In this document: one piece after another, positions 11,301 through 20,595 of the stretch
Position numbering within the stretch: position 1 is the first letter of the stretch
Layout of the letters: each line of letters opens with the position of its first letter
Origin: Polychytrium aggregatum
Taxonomy: Eukaryota > Chytridiomycota > Chytridiomycetes > Polychytriales
Reading direction: 5' to 3'
DNA length: 64,000 nt
NCBI RefSeq assembly: GCF_025602895.1
Contig: NW_026516218.1
Coordinates: forward strand, 840,127-904,126
Position numbers and translations under genes: made by a program
Notes under the pieces: generated by a model
What the model saw: only the letters and a program-made list of their open reading frames with translations
Told to the model about the DNA's origin: nothing
The model's database searches: none

Positions 11301-12822
11301 AGCTTACCAGGTAGAGGTACCACACGCCATCATCCAGTGTCCGTATGATACTCTTGACCTTGTCGACAGTGTTGTGTGTTGGCTCAGGCATCCATAACGA
11401 GCCCTTCAGATTGAGCGTGCCGAGCAGCAAGGTCATTGTTGCCACAAACGATGGCGTCTGACGGCCACAGCGATATCATTGGTTACAAGGCCGAGTGTCG
11501 AGCCATCTGGGCTGCAAAGGTCGGCCATCTCACCTGACAGATCCCAGTCCTGATTCCGGCAAGACGGATGGAATTTCGAATTGCGATTCCTCCGGTGTGC
11601 GAGAACTTGAAGCTGCATCGATGGATGCGAAACCCAAATGGGATCAGGTCGGGTGCTGAGGCTCCTCCACTGGGATCCAGAGGCGAGAGTTCAAACATTG
11701 CAATATGTGATCAACTGTCTCAGGAAGACTCACGACTTGGGGATGCCTGTGGGATCGGCCCCGAGACAAGATGGATCAGCGTCACGGATCGGAAATGCGT
11801 CGTCGACACAACATCATCCTCAGCCTTCCTGCTGTGACATCCACTCAGCCTGGCAGGTGTACCTGTTGTTCCGGAGGTGCATTGGATGGTCACAAACTCA
11901 TCAAGCGGCCCACAGACATCGAGAGACGGGGACGGAATGCTGTCCAGCACCGGGAAGGTGGCGGCATCGATCAGCGTCACACCCTCGGTGCGGCCGGGTT
12001 TGGTGTGGTGGTGGAGAATGTACTTGGTCGCATGTCTGTCAGTTGGTGGTGAAGCGAGTGTCAGATCGGGATCGGGCATAGCTGGCCCGATTCAAACCTC
12101 GGACCAGCCTGCTCATCCTCACGACAACAGGACAGGGACATGCCTCTCGCACAGGGCCTTGCGGGCTGCAGGAGGCAGGTTGAGGGCAAAGTTGAGTGTT
12201 TTCCTGGATGGCAACAAGAGACAGGTGAGACTCGACCCTTGTCATGGAACGGAGCAAGGGTTGGGCATGTGATGTGGGTTGTGAATATCGCCTCGAACAA
12301 GCGACAACATCACAACATCACAACATCACAACATCACAACATCACAACATCACAACATCACAACATCACAACATCACAACATCACAACATCACAACATCA
12401 CAACACCACAACATCACAACATCCCACCAGACCAGCGACACTCACTTGCCCAGCATCCACACGGCGAGCGAGTCGATCACCCAGCTGGCTTCGGCCTCGC
12501 AGAAGGTGCCGATGACCTCGTGGTCGTCGTCGTCCCAGCCGGGAAGAGCCTTGAGAGCCTGGGCGACCGAGTACGCCTGCTTCCACACACGGAGATAGCT
12601 GAGTCGCTCCGAGGCGCCGCTCTCGTAGGTGTTGATCAGGAGGGAATCGGGTTCGTCGCGGGCAGTGTTGACAAGACACTCGACGGGATGGAGCCAGGGG
12701 CCAAAGGGATCGAGCGGAGAAGGGAAGGTTGGCTGCTGGGAGACAGGGGTCTGCGACGAGACATCTCGGTCGCTGGATGGGACGGCGAGTCCCCCAAAGC
12801 AACAAGAGATTGCTCTGAGCAT
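8331..12822 (-). CDS. Adenylation-carrier protein-thioester reductase (NRPS-like reductase)
   Basis: A multi-exon gene. The clear 3' exons are 8331-8676, 8792-8984, 9170-10512, 10643-10971 and one ending at 11048, all joining in phase across GT-AG introns. Exons between 11.2 kb and the ATG at 12822 are approximate and include a very short exon. Order: an AMP-binding domain (TSGTTG near 11.86 kb, followed by IPKS), a carrier domain with GFDSL whose Ser takes phosphopantetheine, then an NADP-binding reductase (LTGATGFLG, and YGQTK with the SDR Tyr-Lys pair). Such enzymes activate a carboxylic acid with ATP, load it on the carrier and release it as an aldehyde, as in Lys2 and fungal aryl or amino acid reductases. 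The N-terminus is shorter than in Lys2, so a secondary-metabolite reductase is likelier. The frame is open upstream to 13431, so an earlier start is possible. Confidence 0.8.
8681..8716 (+). repeat. (GTGA)n microsatellite inside a reductase intron
   Basis: About eight GTGA units on the plus strand (one changed to GTGG) fill the 3' end of intron 8677-8791. The acceptor CACCACAG ends directly in the repeat. Confidence 0.8.
9099..9154 (+). repeat. (CACAC)n repeat, period 5, inside a reductase intron
   Basis: About eleven near-perfect CACAC units lie within the 185-bp intron 8985-9169. Confidence 0.85.
12304..12424 (+). repeat. (AACATCAC)n repeat, period 8, about 15 copies, inside a reductase intron
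   Basis: Near-perfect tandem copies of AACATCAC, with one CAC variant near the right end, lie between the first A-domain exon (ending near 12445) and the next exon near 12.2 kb. Confidence 0.85.
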
Positions 12823-14843
12823 GGCGGGGTTGGGTGAGGGAGTCAAGAGACGTTTGGTTCCAAAGACGTGCAGATGAGGTCCAGAGAGTGAGGGAGAGCC
12901 AGAGGGCGAAAGCAGAGGGAAGGGAAAGCCGAAAGGAAAGGACAGACGCTTTCCCCCTGTCGGGTTGGCAAGCCAGGAGACGGCCTTGGTGTGGCCGTTC
13001 TGCCAGATTGCATCGTGAGTGCTGTTGTGTTCACTGGGCTGCTGAGTCTGCCGATGTGACTCTGTGCTTGGGCGGTGGATCTGGCTGGTTGTCTCCTCGA
13101 TGCTGTGCTGTTGCCCTGCTCGGCAAGCCTGCTGTTCCAGCACTCGGCTGTTGGACAGTTCACTCAAGCTGACATCGTCAGGCCGTTGGTGAGTGGTTTC
13201 TTTGGTGAGCAGCTCTGATTGTGGATATCGTGTCTTGTTCTGTCGAACCACCTCGATGCTCTGTCGGTCGACGCACCCGCAGTCATGCTTCTCCATCAAC
13301 TGCATTGCGATGGTAAGCTTCTGGACCGTTGTGGAGTGCAGTGTGGGAGCTGCCGATACCGACATTGGCCTTGCATCTCGTCCTGCCATCTCATGAATCG
13401 CATCTTGCAGAACGATGGTGAGGGCCACCATGATCTTGCACTCGGGGTGTGGTTTGGGGTTGTGGATAGCGTTGCTGCTCGCCCAGGCTTCGTTCGACTC
13501 CCCTCATCCGAGACAGCAGAGCGGATGACATCAGGTTTGGAGAAGACGAGTGTCTGGCAAATGAATACGGGACGACTGCCAGCTCTGATTCACCCGCATC
13601 TCGCAAGTTCTTCAACCTCTGCCAGCTGGAATCGGACCGAGACTGGTTGTGCAGATATTTCATTGCTGTGTGTCTATTTCATGGATTCGGGACCATCGAG
13701 GACCACAGCAGGTAGGCAAGCTGCTGGACCTGCTCAGTTTCGATCGCACTCCCCCTCGCAGTCGCAACCCTCCCGCACTTGGATCACTTGTTGCTCATGT
13801 ATCCGCTCCCCGCACTGCCTTCCGAGCATTCGCACTTGGTGCACACCCTGCACTAGCACCCACTCCCACACTCAGTGTAGTCCCACCCTTGCAGTCTCCC
13901 CCTGCACCCTCATCACAGCGTAGTATAGTGCCAGCATTTGCCACTCCACCACCCTGACCTCCCTTCGATCCTGCTGTTCCCTTGTGGGAACTGCTTGAAA
14001 ATGTGTTGACCCGCTTGGTCTCTGACCTTGTGGGCAGCTGAGGCAGCACTAGGCTGCAACAGGAGTAAATAGGCTTGCCTGTGTACTCAACGTGCCGGGG
14101 GTACCAACCTGTTGAACCTGATGATTTGTCTTCTTGAATAAAGTTGACTATAGTAACAAATATAATCGAACATCTTCAGCGCTGGCCACGGGATGGATGG
14201 AGGGTAGGGTCATCTGATCACGGCGACTCTGGTGGGTGAATGATCAATTGCTCGCCAATGCGAGAGAGTATTCGAGAGACTGGTTGGCTCTGTCGACGAT
14301 GATGGAGTGGTCAAGCCCTGCTGGCGATACGATGCGATGTGGTGCGACGGCCCGCGCCATGTATGTGGTTGGAAGGGGGGAGGTTTATGTGCCGAGAGGA
14401 ACTGATCTGGTCGTGGGTCATGTCGGATCGAGGGAAGATGGTCTTGGTGTCGGGGAAGGCTGGTGGCTGGTGGCTTGCTGCCTGCTTTCTTCCTAACGAT
14501 GAGGCGAGGGATGGTCTGGGTCGTGCTCATCATCTATGGCTGCAGAGCGGGTATCGATGAGTGAATGTTGATAATGGCGTTTTCGAGTCATTCGATGGTT
14601 CTGTAAATCAATATGAGCAACGGATGTGGGACAGCACTCTTGTATATTGGATGTATTGAATGTATTGGGTGTATTGGTTGCCAAATACAACATCACTCGG
14701 CCATTGCCACAACATCGGAATCACTTTGCGAGCTCACTCTTTGGTATCGCGCTGTCTGGGGTGGGTGTTGGTGCAGTTTGCTCGGCTGCTCTGGCCATAG
14801 GCTCGGTGATGATGATATGGCAGTTGGGAATGACAATCGATAA
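12823..14843. other. Intergenic region, no gene recognised
   Basis: An open minus-strand frame continues upstream of the reductase start to 13431 and is rich in Gln, Ser and His; it may be leader or an N-terminal extension. From 13.4 to 14.8 kb no domain, RNA gene or transposon end was seen on either strand. Confidence 0.4.
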
Positions 14844-16001
14844 TCAGGGCCACTTGCCGAGATACTTGAGGGTGGTGATGGCATCTCTGTTTCCCTGGTC
14901 GGCGGACTGTTGCCACCAAAAGATGGCAGAATCAATGTCCTTGGGAACGCCGTCACCTTCATTGCGACACCAACCAACCCAACACTGTCCGTACCGATTT
15001 CCCTGTTCAGCCGACTTGCTGAACCACTCGAATGCCTTTCTTCTGTCCTTGGCAACCCCGCGCCCATAGTAGTAGCATCGACCAACCCTCCACTGTCCAT
15101 ATGAGTTGTCTTGTTTGGTCGACTTGCTGTACCACTCAAACGCCCTCACCAAGTCCCGAGATACTCCATCGCCGTAATCGTAACTCATTCCGATCCACAC
15201 CTGGCTGTCACTATGGCCGTCGTTGGCGAGTTGCTCGAAGGTTCTCGCTGCTCTCGTCTGGTCCTGGGTGGTTCCGAATCCATGAAACAGACACACAGCC
15301 ATCAAGTGGCTGCAGAGCCAGTCTCGATCAGATCCCGACTGGCACAGTTCGAAGAACTTGTGGGCTGTGGGTGATTCCGACTTGACATTGTTCCACCACT
15401 TGACAAGGCACTCGTCCTCCCCGAGCTTGAAGTCATCCGACTGGTTGTCGCGGATGGTCTTGATTCCATTCTGTTTGTCGAGGGGTGTGCCCCGGCCAAG
15501 ATAGTGCATCCACCCGACCATGTGGGTGGCGATGGGCTTGAGAACCGGGTCGGTGGACTTGCTGCTGACTTCCTGCCAGAACCAAAGGGCGCGGCGGTCG
15601 TTCTTGACCATTCCTTCGCCCAGGAATGCGACCCAGGCCATCTGGAAGGACGCTTCGAGGTTGCCCCGTTCGGCGGCGGCCTTGAACAACTGAGCGGCGA
15701 GCTTCCACTCATTATGGTCGATCGGGAGACCCTCTGAGACCAACTTGGCAGCATCGAAACAAGCAGAGGGATCACCTTGCTTGGCGCGAGAGACGAGTGA
15801 GTCAGGGAGGCGAGTGGCTGAGGAGTAGATGCCATCAAACTTGAACTTGGCAGAACGACTGGACCTGGACGAGGAGCAACTGTCCCTGTTGAGAGTGGCC
15901 GAGTCGCTGGCATGAAGGTCGACCGAAGAGGCCTCGATGGTGGAGAGAGGGGGAGGGACAGGGACTTCAGGGTCCGTGGGAACGAAGGCTTGGCTTGCCA
16001 T
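14844..16001 (-). CDS. Sel1-like repeat protein
   Basis: A 385-aa single-exon protein from the ATG at 16001 (MASQAFVPTD). After a Ser-rich N-terminus of about 60 residues, it consists of Sel1/TPR-type helical repeats: A-x(2)-LF-x-AAAERGNLEA, FEQLANDGHSDSQ, FEWYSKSTKQDNSYGQ, FEWFSKSAEQGNRYGQ and a terminal FWWQQSADQGNRDA, each followed by G-x-CY-x-GxGVxxD-type loops. Sel1 repeats are protein-binding scaffolds. It resembles the C-terminal half of the protein at 32300-33823 but lacks that protein's F-box-like N-terminal domain. No membrane segment is seen. Confidence 0.82.
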   Translation of the reverse strand: MASQAFVPTDPEVPVPPPLSTIEASSVDLHASDSATLNRDSCSSSRSSRSAKFKFDGIYSSATRLPDSLVSRAKQGDPSACFDAAKLVSEGLPIDHNEWKLAAQLFKAAAERGNLEASFQMAWVAFLGEGMVKNDRRALWFWQEVSSKSTDPVLKPIATHMVGWMHYLGRGTPLDKQNGIKTIRDNQSDDFKLGEDECLVKWWNNVKSESPTAHKFFELCQSGSDRDWLCSHLMAVCLFHGFGTTQDQTRAARTFEQLANDGHSDSQVWIGMSYDYGDGVSRDLVRAFEWYSKSTKQDNSYGQWRVGRCYYYGRGVAKDRRKAFEWFSKSAEQGNRYGQCWVGWCRNEGDGVPKDIDSAIFWWQQSADQGNRDAITTLKYLGKWP

Positions 16002-16379
16002 ATTGGAGCGATACGATGGACAGCGTCGAGTTCAAGTGAGAAGAGATAGGCGACAACGGTGAATGTCGATACCACTTGATGGTGCTCGCTTGGGTCGGAG
16101 AAAGCCCTTTTCTCGGAGTGATGAGCGAAAACGGGCGGATACTCGTTTGGATGACGCAACATCACAGGGCGTTTCGGAGGATTGGGTCGGCTGGGGTCGT
16201 TGTTGATCTTCCAATCATACACAAGATGCTTTGATTGAGCCCATTGGGCAACATCTCGAATCAATATGCCGTGGCCTTGAAGTGGCTCGAATGAGCCAAC
16301 CGCTACTGTATTCAGGGGGAAACGGGACACGCTCACCATCCCACATGCCAGCGTAGTATGCGATGGCATGCATAAAGCT

Positions 16380-16665
16380 CAGCCATAAGAAACGGAACAG
16401 ATCACTTTGGCAGCCTCCGAGTGAAGACCTCCAGTCGCTCTCCGGTCACCACAATCGACCTGCACACAGTGATCATGCTGTTCTTGGACACATTGAAGAT
16501 GGTGGCGACCTTGGTACTCTGCGGAGCAGCGAGTAGCATCGCAGTGCAGCGATGCGGAAATCGATGGTACTGCGTTTGGTCGTGACAAGCGATGAGTGGG
16601 TGGGTATTCAGGTTCCAGAAATAACATCAGTCCTGTCTCAAAACGAGTGTCCTATTTAGTTTTGA
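16380..16665 (-). pseudogene. Relic of a second, divergent IS630/Tc1 transposase end
   Basis: Reading from 16563 down, the minus strand encodes DFRIAALRCYSLL and, after a frameshift, KVATIFNVSK, matching DFRTAALRCYALI and KVASIFSVSK of the transposase at 21.3 kb. About 100 bp outside this, as in the full element, lies AAATAGGACACTCGTTTTGA, resembling the terminal repeat region AAACGGGACACCCAGGTTTT. Only the helix-turn-helix start survives; the rest is lost at about 16380. Confidence 0.65.
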
Positions 16666-16671
16666 AACGCT

Positions 16672-16828
16672 CAAGAGATCCTCCCAGTTTGGGTAGTTGT
16701 TGAGAATGGCATCGACTGCCTCGTTGACGACAGGGCCTTTGCAGGGCGGCGCTGGTTCATGTCGTCACCGGGCCGCCACATCATCAGCGGGTTGTTCTCG
16801 GATGGCAGGGTGCAGTCCGTGAAGTAGT
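16672..16828 (-). pseudogene. Unidentified coding remnant with one frameshift
   Basis: The minus strand encodes YYFTDCTLPSENNPLMMW, then WRPGDDMNQRR, and after a one-base shift KGPVVNEAVDAILNN and YPNWEDLL. The composition looks like real protein, but the family was not recognised. It abuts the transposase relic and may be a gene interrupted by it. Confidence 0.35.
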
Positions 16829-16847
16829 ATAGGGGTATATCGGTGAC

Positions 16848-16891
16848 TATACCGTTTTTGAGAGATGATGTAGATGGGGAAAAACGGTATA
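16848..16891. repeat. 12-bp perfect inverted repeat
   Basis: TATACCGTTTTT at 16848-16859 is the exact reverse complement of AAAAACGGTATA at 16880-16891, with a 20-nt spacer, so a hairpin can form. Confidence 0.7.
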
Positions 16892-17340
16892 GGCGTTAGG
16901 GTAGGGGTAGACGTGGGGTGGGGGCTGTGGAGGACGGTAGGGTTAGCGTAACCTAACGGAAGACGGGGTAGTCGTAGGGGTACGGCGGGGTAGGGGTAGA
17001 TGATGTGGTTGGCGGGGGTGGTGGTAGGGGAGGACGGTAGGGTTGGGGTAGTTGGGGTGGATGTGGTAGTGGTGTTAGTGGTGGTAGTTGTGATATTTGT
17101 GGTATATGGTGTTTTATTGTGAGGGTTTAGGTTAGGTTAGGTTAGGTTTAGGTTAAGTGTGGTTGTGGTTGTCGTGGTAGTCGTGGTAGTCGTGATAGTC
17201 GTGATAGTTGTGGTGTTGTGGTAGTCGTGGTTGCTGTGGTTGCTGTGGTTGCTGTGATAGTAGTGGTAGTCGTGATAGTAGTGGTAGTCGTGATAGTTGT
17301 GATCGTCGTGGTAGTCGTGGTAGTCATTGGGTTTGGACGT
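16892..17340 (+). repeat. G/T-rich low-complexity tract
   Basis: The plus strand is almost free of C for about 450 bp. It begins as GGGGTAG-type repeats (16.9-17.06 kb) and ends as GTGGTAGTCGTGATAGT-type repeats (17.16-17.32 kb). No gene is supported. Confidence 0.75.
17123..17155 (+). repeat. Telomere-like (TTAGG/TTAGGT) interstitial array
   Basis: GGGTTTAGG is followed by four GTTAGG-type units and GTTTAGGTTA, close to the fungal TTAGGG telomere unit but degenerate. Confidence 0.5.
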
Positions 17341-17815
17341 CCATCGGGTTTGGGGGGAATTCGTCCTCTTTTATATTTCTGTCGTCTGCTTGCGTGTGGC
17401 TTGGGTTTGTGTGGTCCGTGTGACTTGTGTTATCGGGGGCACAGTGTGGTAGATACCGTATCTGTTGGGTTCGTTGGAATTTGGTGTGGGATGTCGTCGA
17501 ATGTGGAATATTGATATATCGTTGTTATTGTGGTTTGTTGATGGTTCCGTGGTATCCGTGCGCAGTTGTGTTTCATGTCTGTTTGTGTGGTGTCCGTTGG
17601 GGTTGTGAGAATGGTGTTATCGGTGTGTATGTTCTGGGATGGTGGGTATTGTGGTTCGTGGTGTTGTTTGGTGCTGCGCTATCATCGTGGGCACTCGTCG
17701 ATGGCAGATCTTTCTGCTTGGTCGAACATGGTGGTGCGTGAGGCTTTCAGGTCGCGTCTACATGGTCGTTGTGGGTTCATGTTGACGCTTGAGGAATAGC
17801 ATATTGGTCGTACTG
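17341..17815. other. Intergenic, no gene recognised
   Basis: T/G-biased sequence leading to the left end of the transposon. The short open frames look like chance. Confidence 0.4.
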
Positions 17816-17817
17816 TA

Positions 17818-17843
17818 CAGTCAAACCAGAAAGAAACGGGACA
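17818..17843 (+). repeat. Terminal inverted repeat, Fanzor-side end
   Basis: A 26-nt end that pairs with 21447-21472 with five mismatches; the inner AAACGGGACA is exact. The Fanzor stop codon lies two bases further in. Confidence 0.88.
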
Positions 17844-17844
17844 G

Positions 17845-20544
17845 TCACTTCCTGGCATCAGCGACACAGGTCTGCTGATCCGTAGACCCCAGTGGGCAGG
17901 TCGTGCGATTGTTTCCCGTCCTGGTTGGCAATCTCTTTGTTTTGGGTGGGTCCGGAAGCACAGTCTTGAATACACCCGGTCGATCTCCTGTGGCGATGAT
18001 CGACTGGCATACCGAGATCATATTCCTGGCTGCATTGATGTCTCGATCCCACAGCGTATGGCAGCTTGCACAGCTCCGGACAAAGTGTGGTTTCTCGACA
18101 TCAAGATGCTCGACCTTCTCGAGTCGCTTGGCTTCCCGACAATGTGAGCACACCTGGGATGTGTTGAACTCGTTCACCGAGCACACATGGATCTTGGAGA
18201 CGGATCGGTCTGGTGGGCCTCTCTGGTGGTGGTGGAACTGCTCAAAGTACTTGGCGAACCTGAGTCTCCTGGGACTGGAAGCATATCCCTTCCCCTGTTT
18301 CCAGGATGCATTCCCAAAGGCAATCACCACTTCGGTCTCCCTTGGTGCCTGGTCAATGACTCGCTTGCACATCTCGTGGACGGTGCGCTGTCGCTTGCTG
18401 TGGAGATCGAGTCGCTTGAATCGCCGTCGCCGGGTCAGGTTGAAGTACAGCTGTTTGTCCAGCATGTCTCCATCGAACACATGGCGAATGTATCGCAAGA
18501 AGGAAGCCAACCCAGGGATCTTGGGACTTGGTGTGGTGCTCATCCATTGCTGCAGACCAAGGATCTTGTGGGTGCTCTGGATCCACTTGGTCGCTTGGGT
18601 GGTGCCAGTTCGATGCTGGTACTCCTTGTTGGAGAACGACACGATCTTCTCGTTGGCGCGCTGTGCCTTGGTCACCTTGACACCGTCTTGCTCCTGGATG
18701 GATGGTTGACCGGGAGCTCGAATGACAGCGGTGAAGATCGATCCCACACCAGGGTCGATCCCGATCCATGTGGTCCGAGAGTCGTCAATGGGACCGACTC
18801 TGGCCTGGATCTTCTTCTCGAGAGTGAGCTTGGGTGTCTTATCGTCCTTGTCTGTGGTTTCTGGTTTGGCATCAGGATCCTTCTTCTTCAGAATCTTGTA
18901 CCTGAGTGTGGTAATCGAGCACCCGACTCCATCGGTGGTGATCTCGCAACCAAAGAGCTGCTTTCCCTCCTTCCTGGCACCAAAGAGTCTCGGATCCAGC
19001 TTGAAGTTGGTCTGCCAGAAGGTCTCTTGCCTTGTGGTGCCATTGACCTTGGTCTTCAGGTCGTCCCACTTGAGTCCAGTGCCAGTCTGGTATCCAAGGA
19101 TTTCCCACAGTGCTTTGGTGTCGAGCTTGACATACTTGGCTCGGGCATCGCAGAGCGGGACCAAGGTGCACTGTGCTCGAGGGACATTGTGTCGCTTCTT
19201 CGTCTGGGCAAGCCGGTCGGTGAGGCGCTTGATCCGCTTCATGTTCACAGCGATCTTCTTGTCCACCTCCTCGTGCTGGGTCTGGAGTGCGTTGTGTTGA
19301 TCCAACTGCCTGCGTTCGATAGCGCGACACATCTCCTCGTTCAGTCGTCCGCGCTCTCCTTTCAGATCATCGGTATCCCTCACGAGCCTGGGGATGATTC
19401 TGTTTCGAATGGTCGCCACGAACAGTGTCTCCTTTCGGTGGGTCAGCCGAGAGACTTCACTGGCCAATACTGGTACGACTTGATACAGGTCCTGCTGGCT
19501 TTCGTACCGAAGCTCATACAACTGGTCGGCATGGTGGGCGAAGGATTTTCTCAGATCACCGAGGAGTGTCTTGGAGAGGGGATTCTCCATCAACTTGACA
19601 CAGTTGTCGACGTGTGTGTGCCGTTTCACACCCTTGGGAGCAACCAGGACCAGATTGCAGAATCGGCGTAGAAGGGACCAATACCGATCGAGAATATGGG
19701 TCTCACAGTTGACGGCATAGGCCTTGTCAGCCAAACCAAGGACCTGTGAACCAGTGCCCTTTGGGAGGATTACAGGAGGTAGGGCACACGATCCACTCCA
19801 TGTACTTCGATACAGCTCATAGGTGTCGAGGAGGTGCTTGTCTTCTTGGATCGTGCCATTCTTGACATCTGTAGCTCCGGTATGCACCATGTTGAAACAC
19901 TTTCGAACGAACGAAGGGTCACTCGACGACACAGTGGGGATGGTGATGCCCTCGTCCAAGCATCGCCTGAGATGCAGCTCCAGGAGCCGAGATGCTTCGT
20001 ACTGCACATGGGTCATGGCCCGGACAGTCTCCTCGATCTTGTCGTGCAAGGCGCCGTTCTTGATGATGGCGTCAAGAGTGCACTTGATGATCGAGTACTC
20101 GGCCTTGGCATACTCGTTTGGACCACAGTCGGGCTCGGTAGAGCTCCAAAGGGGGTTCTTTTTTGAACACAACGAGCTGCTGCTTCTGGCATGACCCTCT
20201 TCCCCACATGTGGTACATACAGGGACTTTTGGTGCAGGCGTCTCGACCACGAGGGCCGGAACGGCGATGTCTTCACTGGACTCGTCTGGAGGGGGTGCTT
20301 GGCAAACGGCGCCAAAGGCAGACGCCGAGTCAGAAGGGGGGCCCAACTCGGTTCGGGCCTTGCATTTCTTGGTGAATGGCTTGACGTGGTTGGTCAATCC
20401 ACAGGCACGACATGATTTGATGACGGGTTTTTTGGCAGCAGGTGCGTCACTGGGTTGTCCAGGATCTGGATTTGGGTCAGGCGGGGATTTTTTCTTGCGG
20501 GGAGCCATCTGTCGCGATTTCGACACCCCGCTGGTTCTACCCAT
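17845..20544 (-). CDS. Fanzor (eukaryotic TnpB-like RNA-guided endonuclease)
   Basis: An intact 899-aa frame from the ATG at 20544; MAPRKKK at residue 13 is an alternative start. Residues 1-120 hold basic stretches and two CX2CX4HX7C knuckles (CRACGLTNH... and CTTCGEEGH...). The C-terminal part is the OrfB/TnpB RuvC nuclease: RuvC-I WIGIDPGVGS with Asp597, a RuvC-II block VVIAFGNAS near 744 that lacks the usual Glu, VNEFNTSQVC with Glu792 about 48 residues later, a zinc ribbon C799/C802/C825/C828, and RuvC-III WDRDINAA with Asp835. Fanzors cut DNA guided by an RNA made at the transposon end, and a relocated catalytic Glu is a known Fanzor trait. The arrangement inside a Tc1-type element fits Fanzor1. 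The stop codon lies next to the TIR, so the guide RNA probably overlaps the gene's 3' end. Activity is not shown. Confidence 0.9.
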   Translation of the reverse strand: MGRTSGVSKSRQMAPRKKKSPPDPNPDPGQPSDAPAAKKPVIKSCRACGLTNHVKPFTKKCKARTELGPPSDSASAFGAVCQAPPPDESSEDIAVPALVVETPAPKVPVCTTCGEEGHARSSSSLCSKKNPLWSSTEPDCGPNEYAKAEYSIIKCTLDAIIKNGALHDKIEETVRAMTHVQYEASRLLELHLRRCLDEGITIPTVSSSDPSFVRKCFNMVHTGATDVKNGTIQEDKHLLDTYELYRSTWSGSCALPPVILPKGTGSQVLGLADKAYAVNCETHILDRYWSLLRRFCNLVLVAPKGVKRHTHVDNCVKLMENPLSKTLLGDLRKSFAHHADQLYELRYESQQDLYQVVPVLASEVSRLTHRKETLFVATIRNRIIPRLVRDTDDLKGERGRLNEEMCRAIERRQLDQHNALQTQHEEVDKKIAVNMKRIKRLTDRLAQTKKRHNVPRAQCTLVPLCDARAKYVKLDTKALWEILGYQTGTGLKWDDLKTKVNGTTRQETFWQTNFKLDPRLFGARKEGKQLFGCEITTDGVGCSITTLRYKILKKKDPDAKPETTDKDDKTPKLTLEKKIQARVGPIDDSRTTWIGIDPGVGSIFTAVIRAPGQPSIQEQDGVKVTKAQRANEKIVSFSNKEYQHRTGTTQATKWIQSTHKILGLQQWMSTTPSPKIPGLASFLRYIRHVFDGDMLDKQLYFNLTRRRRFKRLDLHSKRQRTVHEMCKRVIDQAPRETEVVIAFGNASWKQGKGYASSPRRLRFAKYFEQFHHHQRGPPDRSVSKIHVCSVNEFNTSQVCSHCREAKRLEKVEHLDVEKPHFVRSCASCHTLWDRDINAARNMISVCQSIIATGDRPGVFKTVLPDPPKTKRLPTRTGNNRTTCPLGSTDQQTCVADARK

Positions 20545-20595
20545 AGGCAAGAAAAAACCAAGGGTGATTTTGACGCACTTTTTCGATGGTATGAT

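Noticed and set aside
12304-12424. CRISPR-like regular array
   Set aside because: It is a continuous 8-bp tandem repeat without spacers, in an intron of a eukaryotic gene.
13219-13923. Plus-strand frame of 234 aa upstream of the reductase gene
   Set aside because: No domain, low-complexity end, and overlap with the likely promoter of the minus-strand gene.
17208-17514. Open frames rich in Val, Gly and Cys in the G/T tract
   Set aside because: Simple GTGGTAGTC repeats lack stops by composition; there is no domain and no plausible start.
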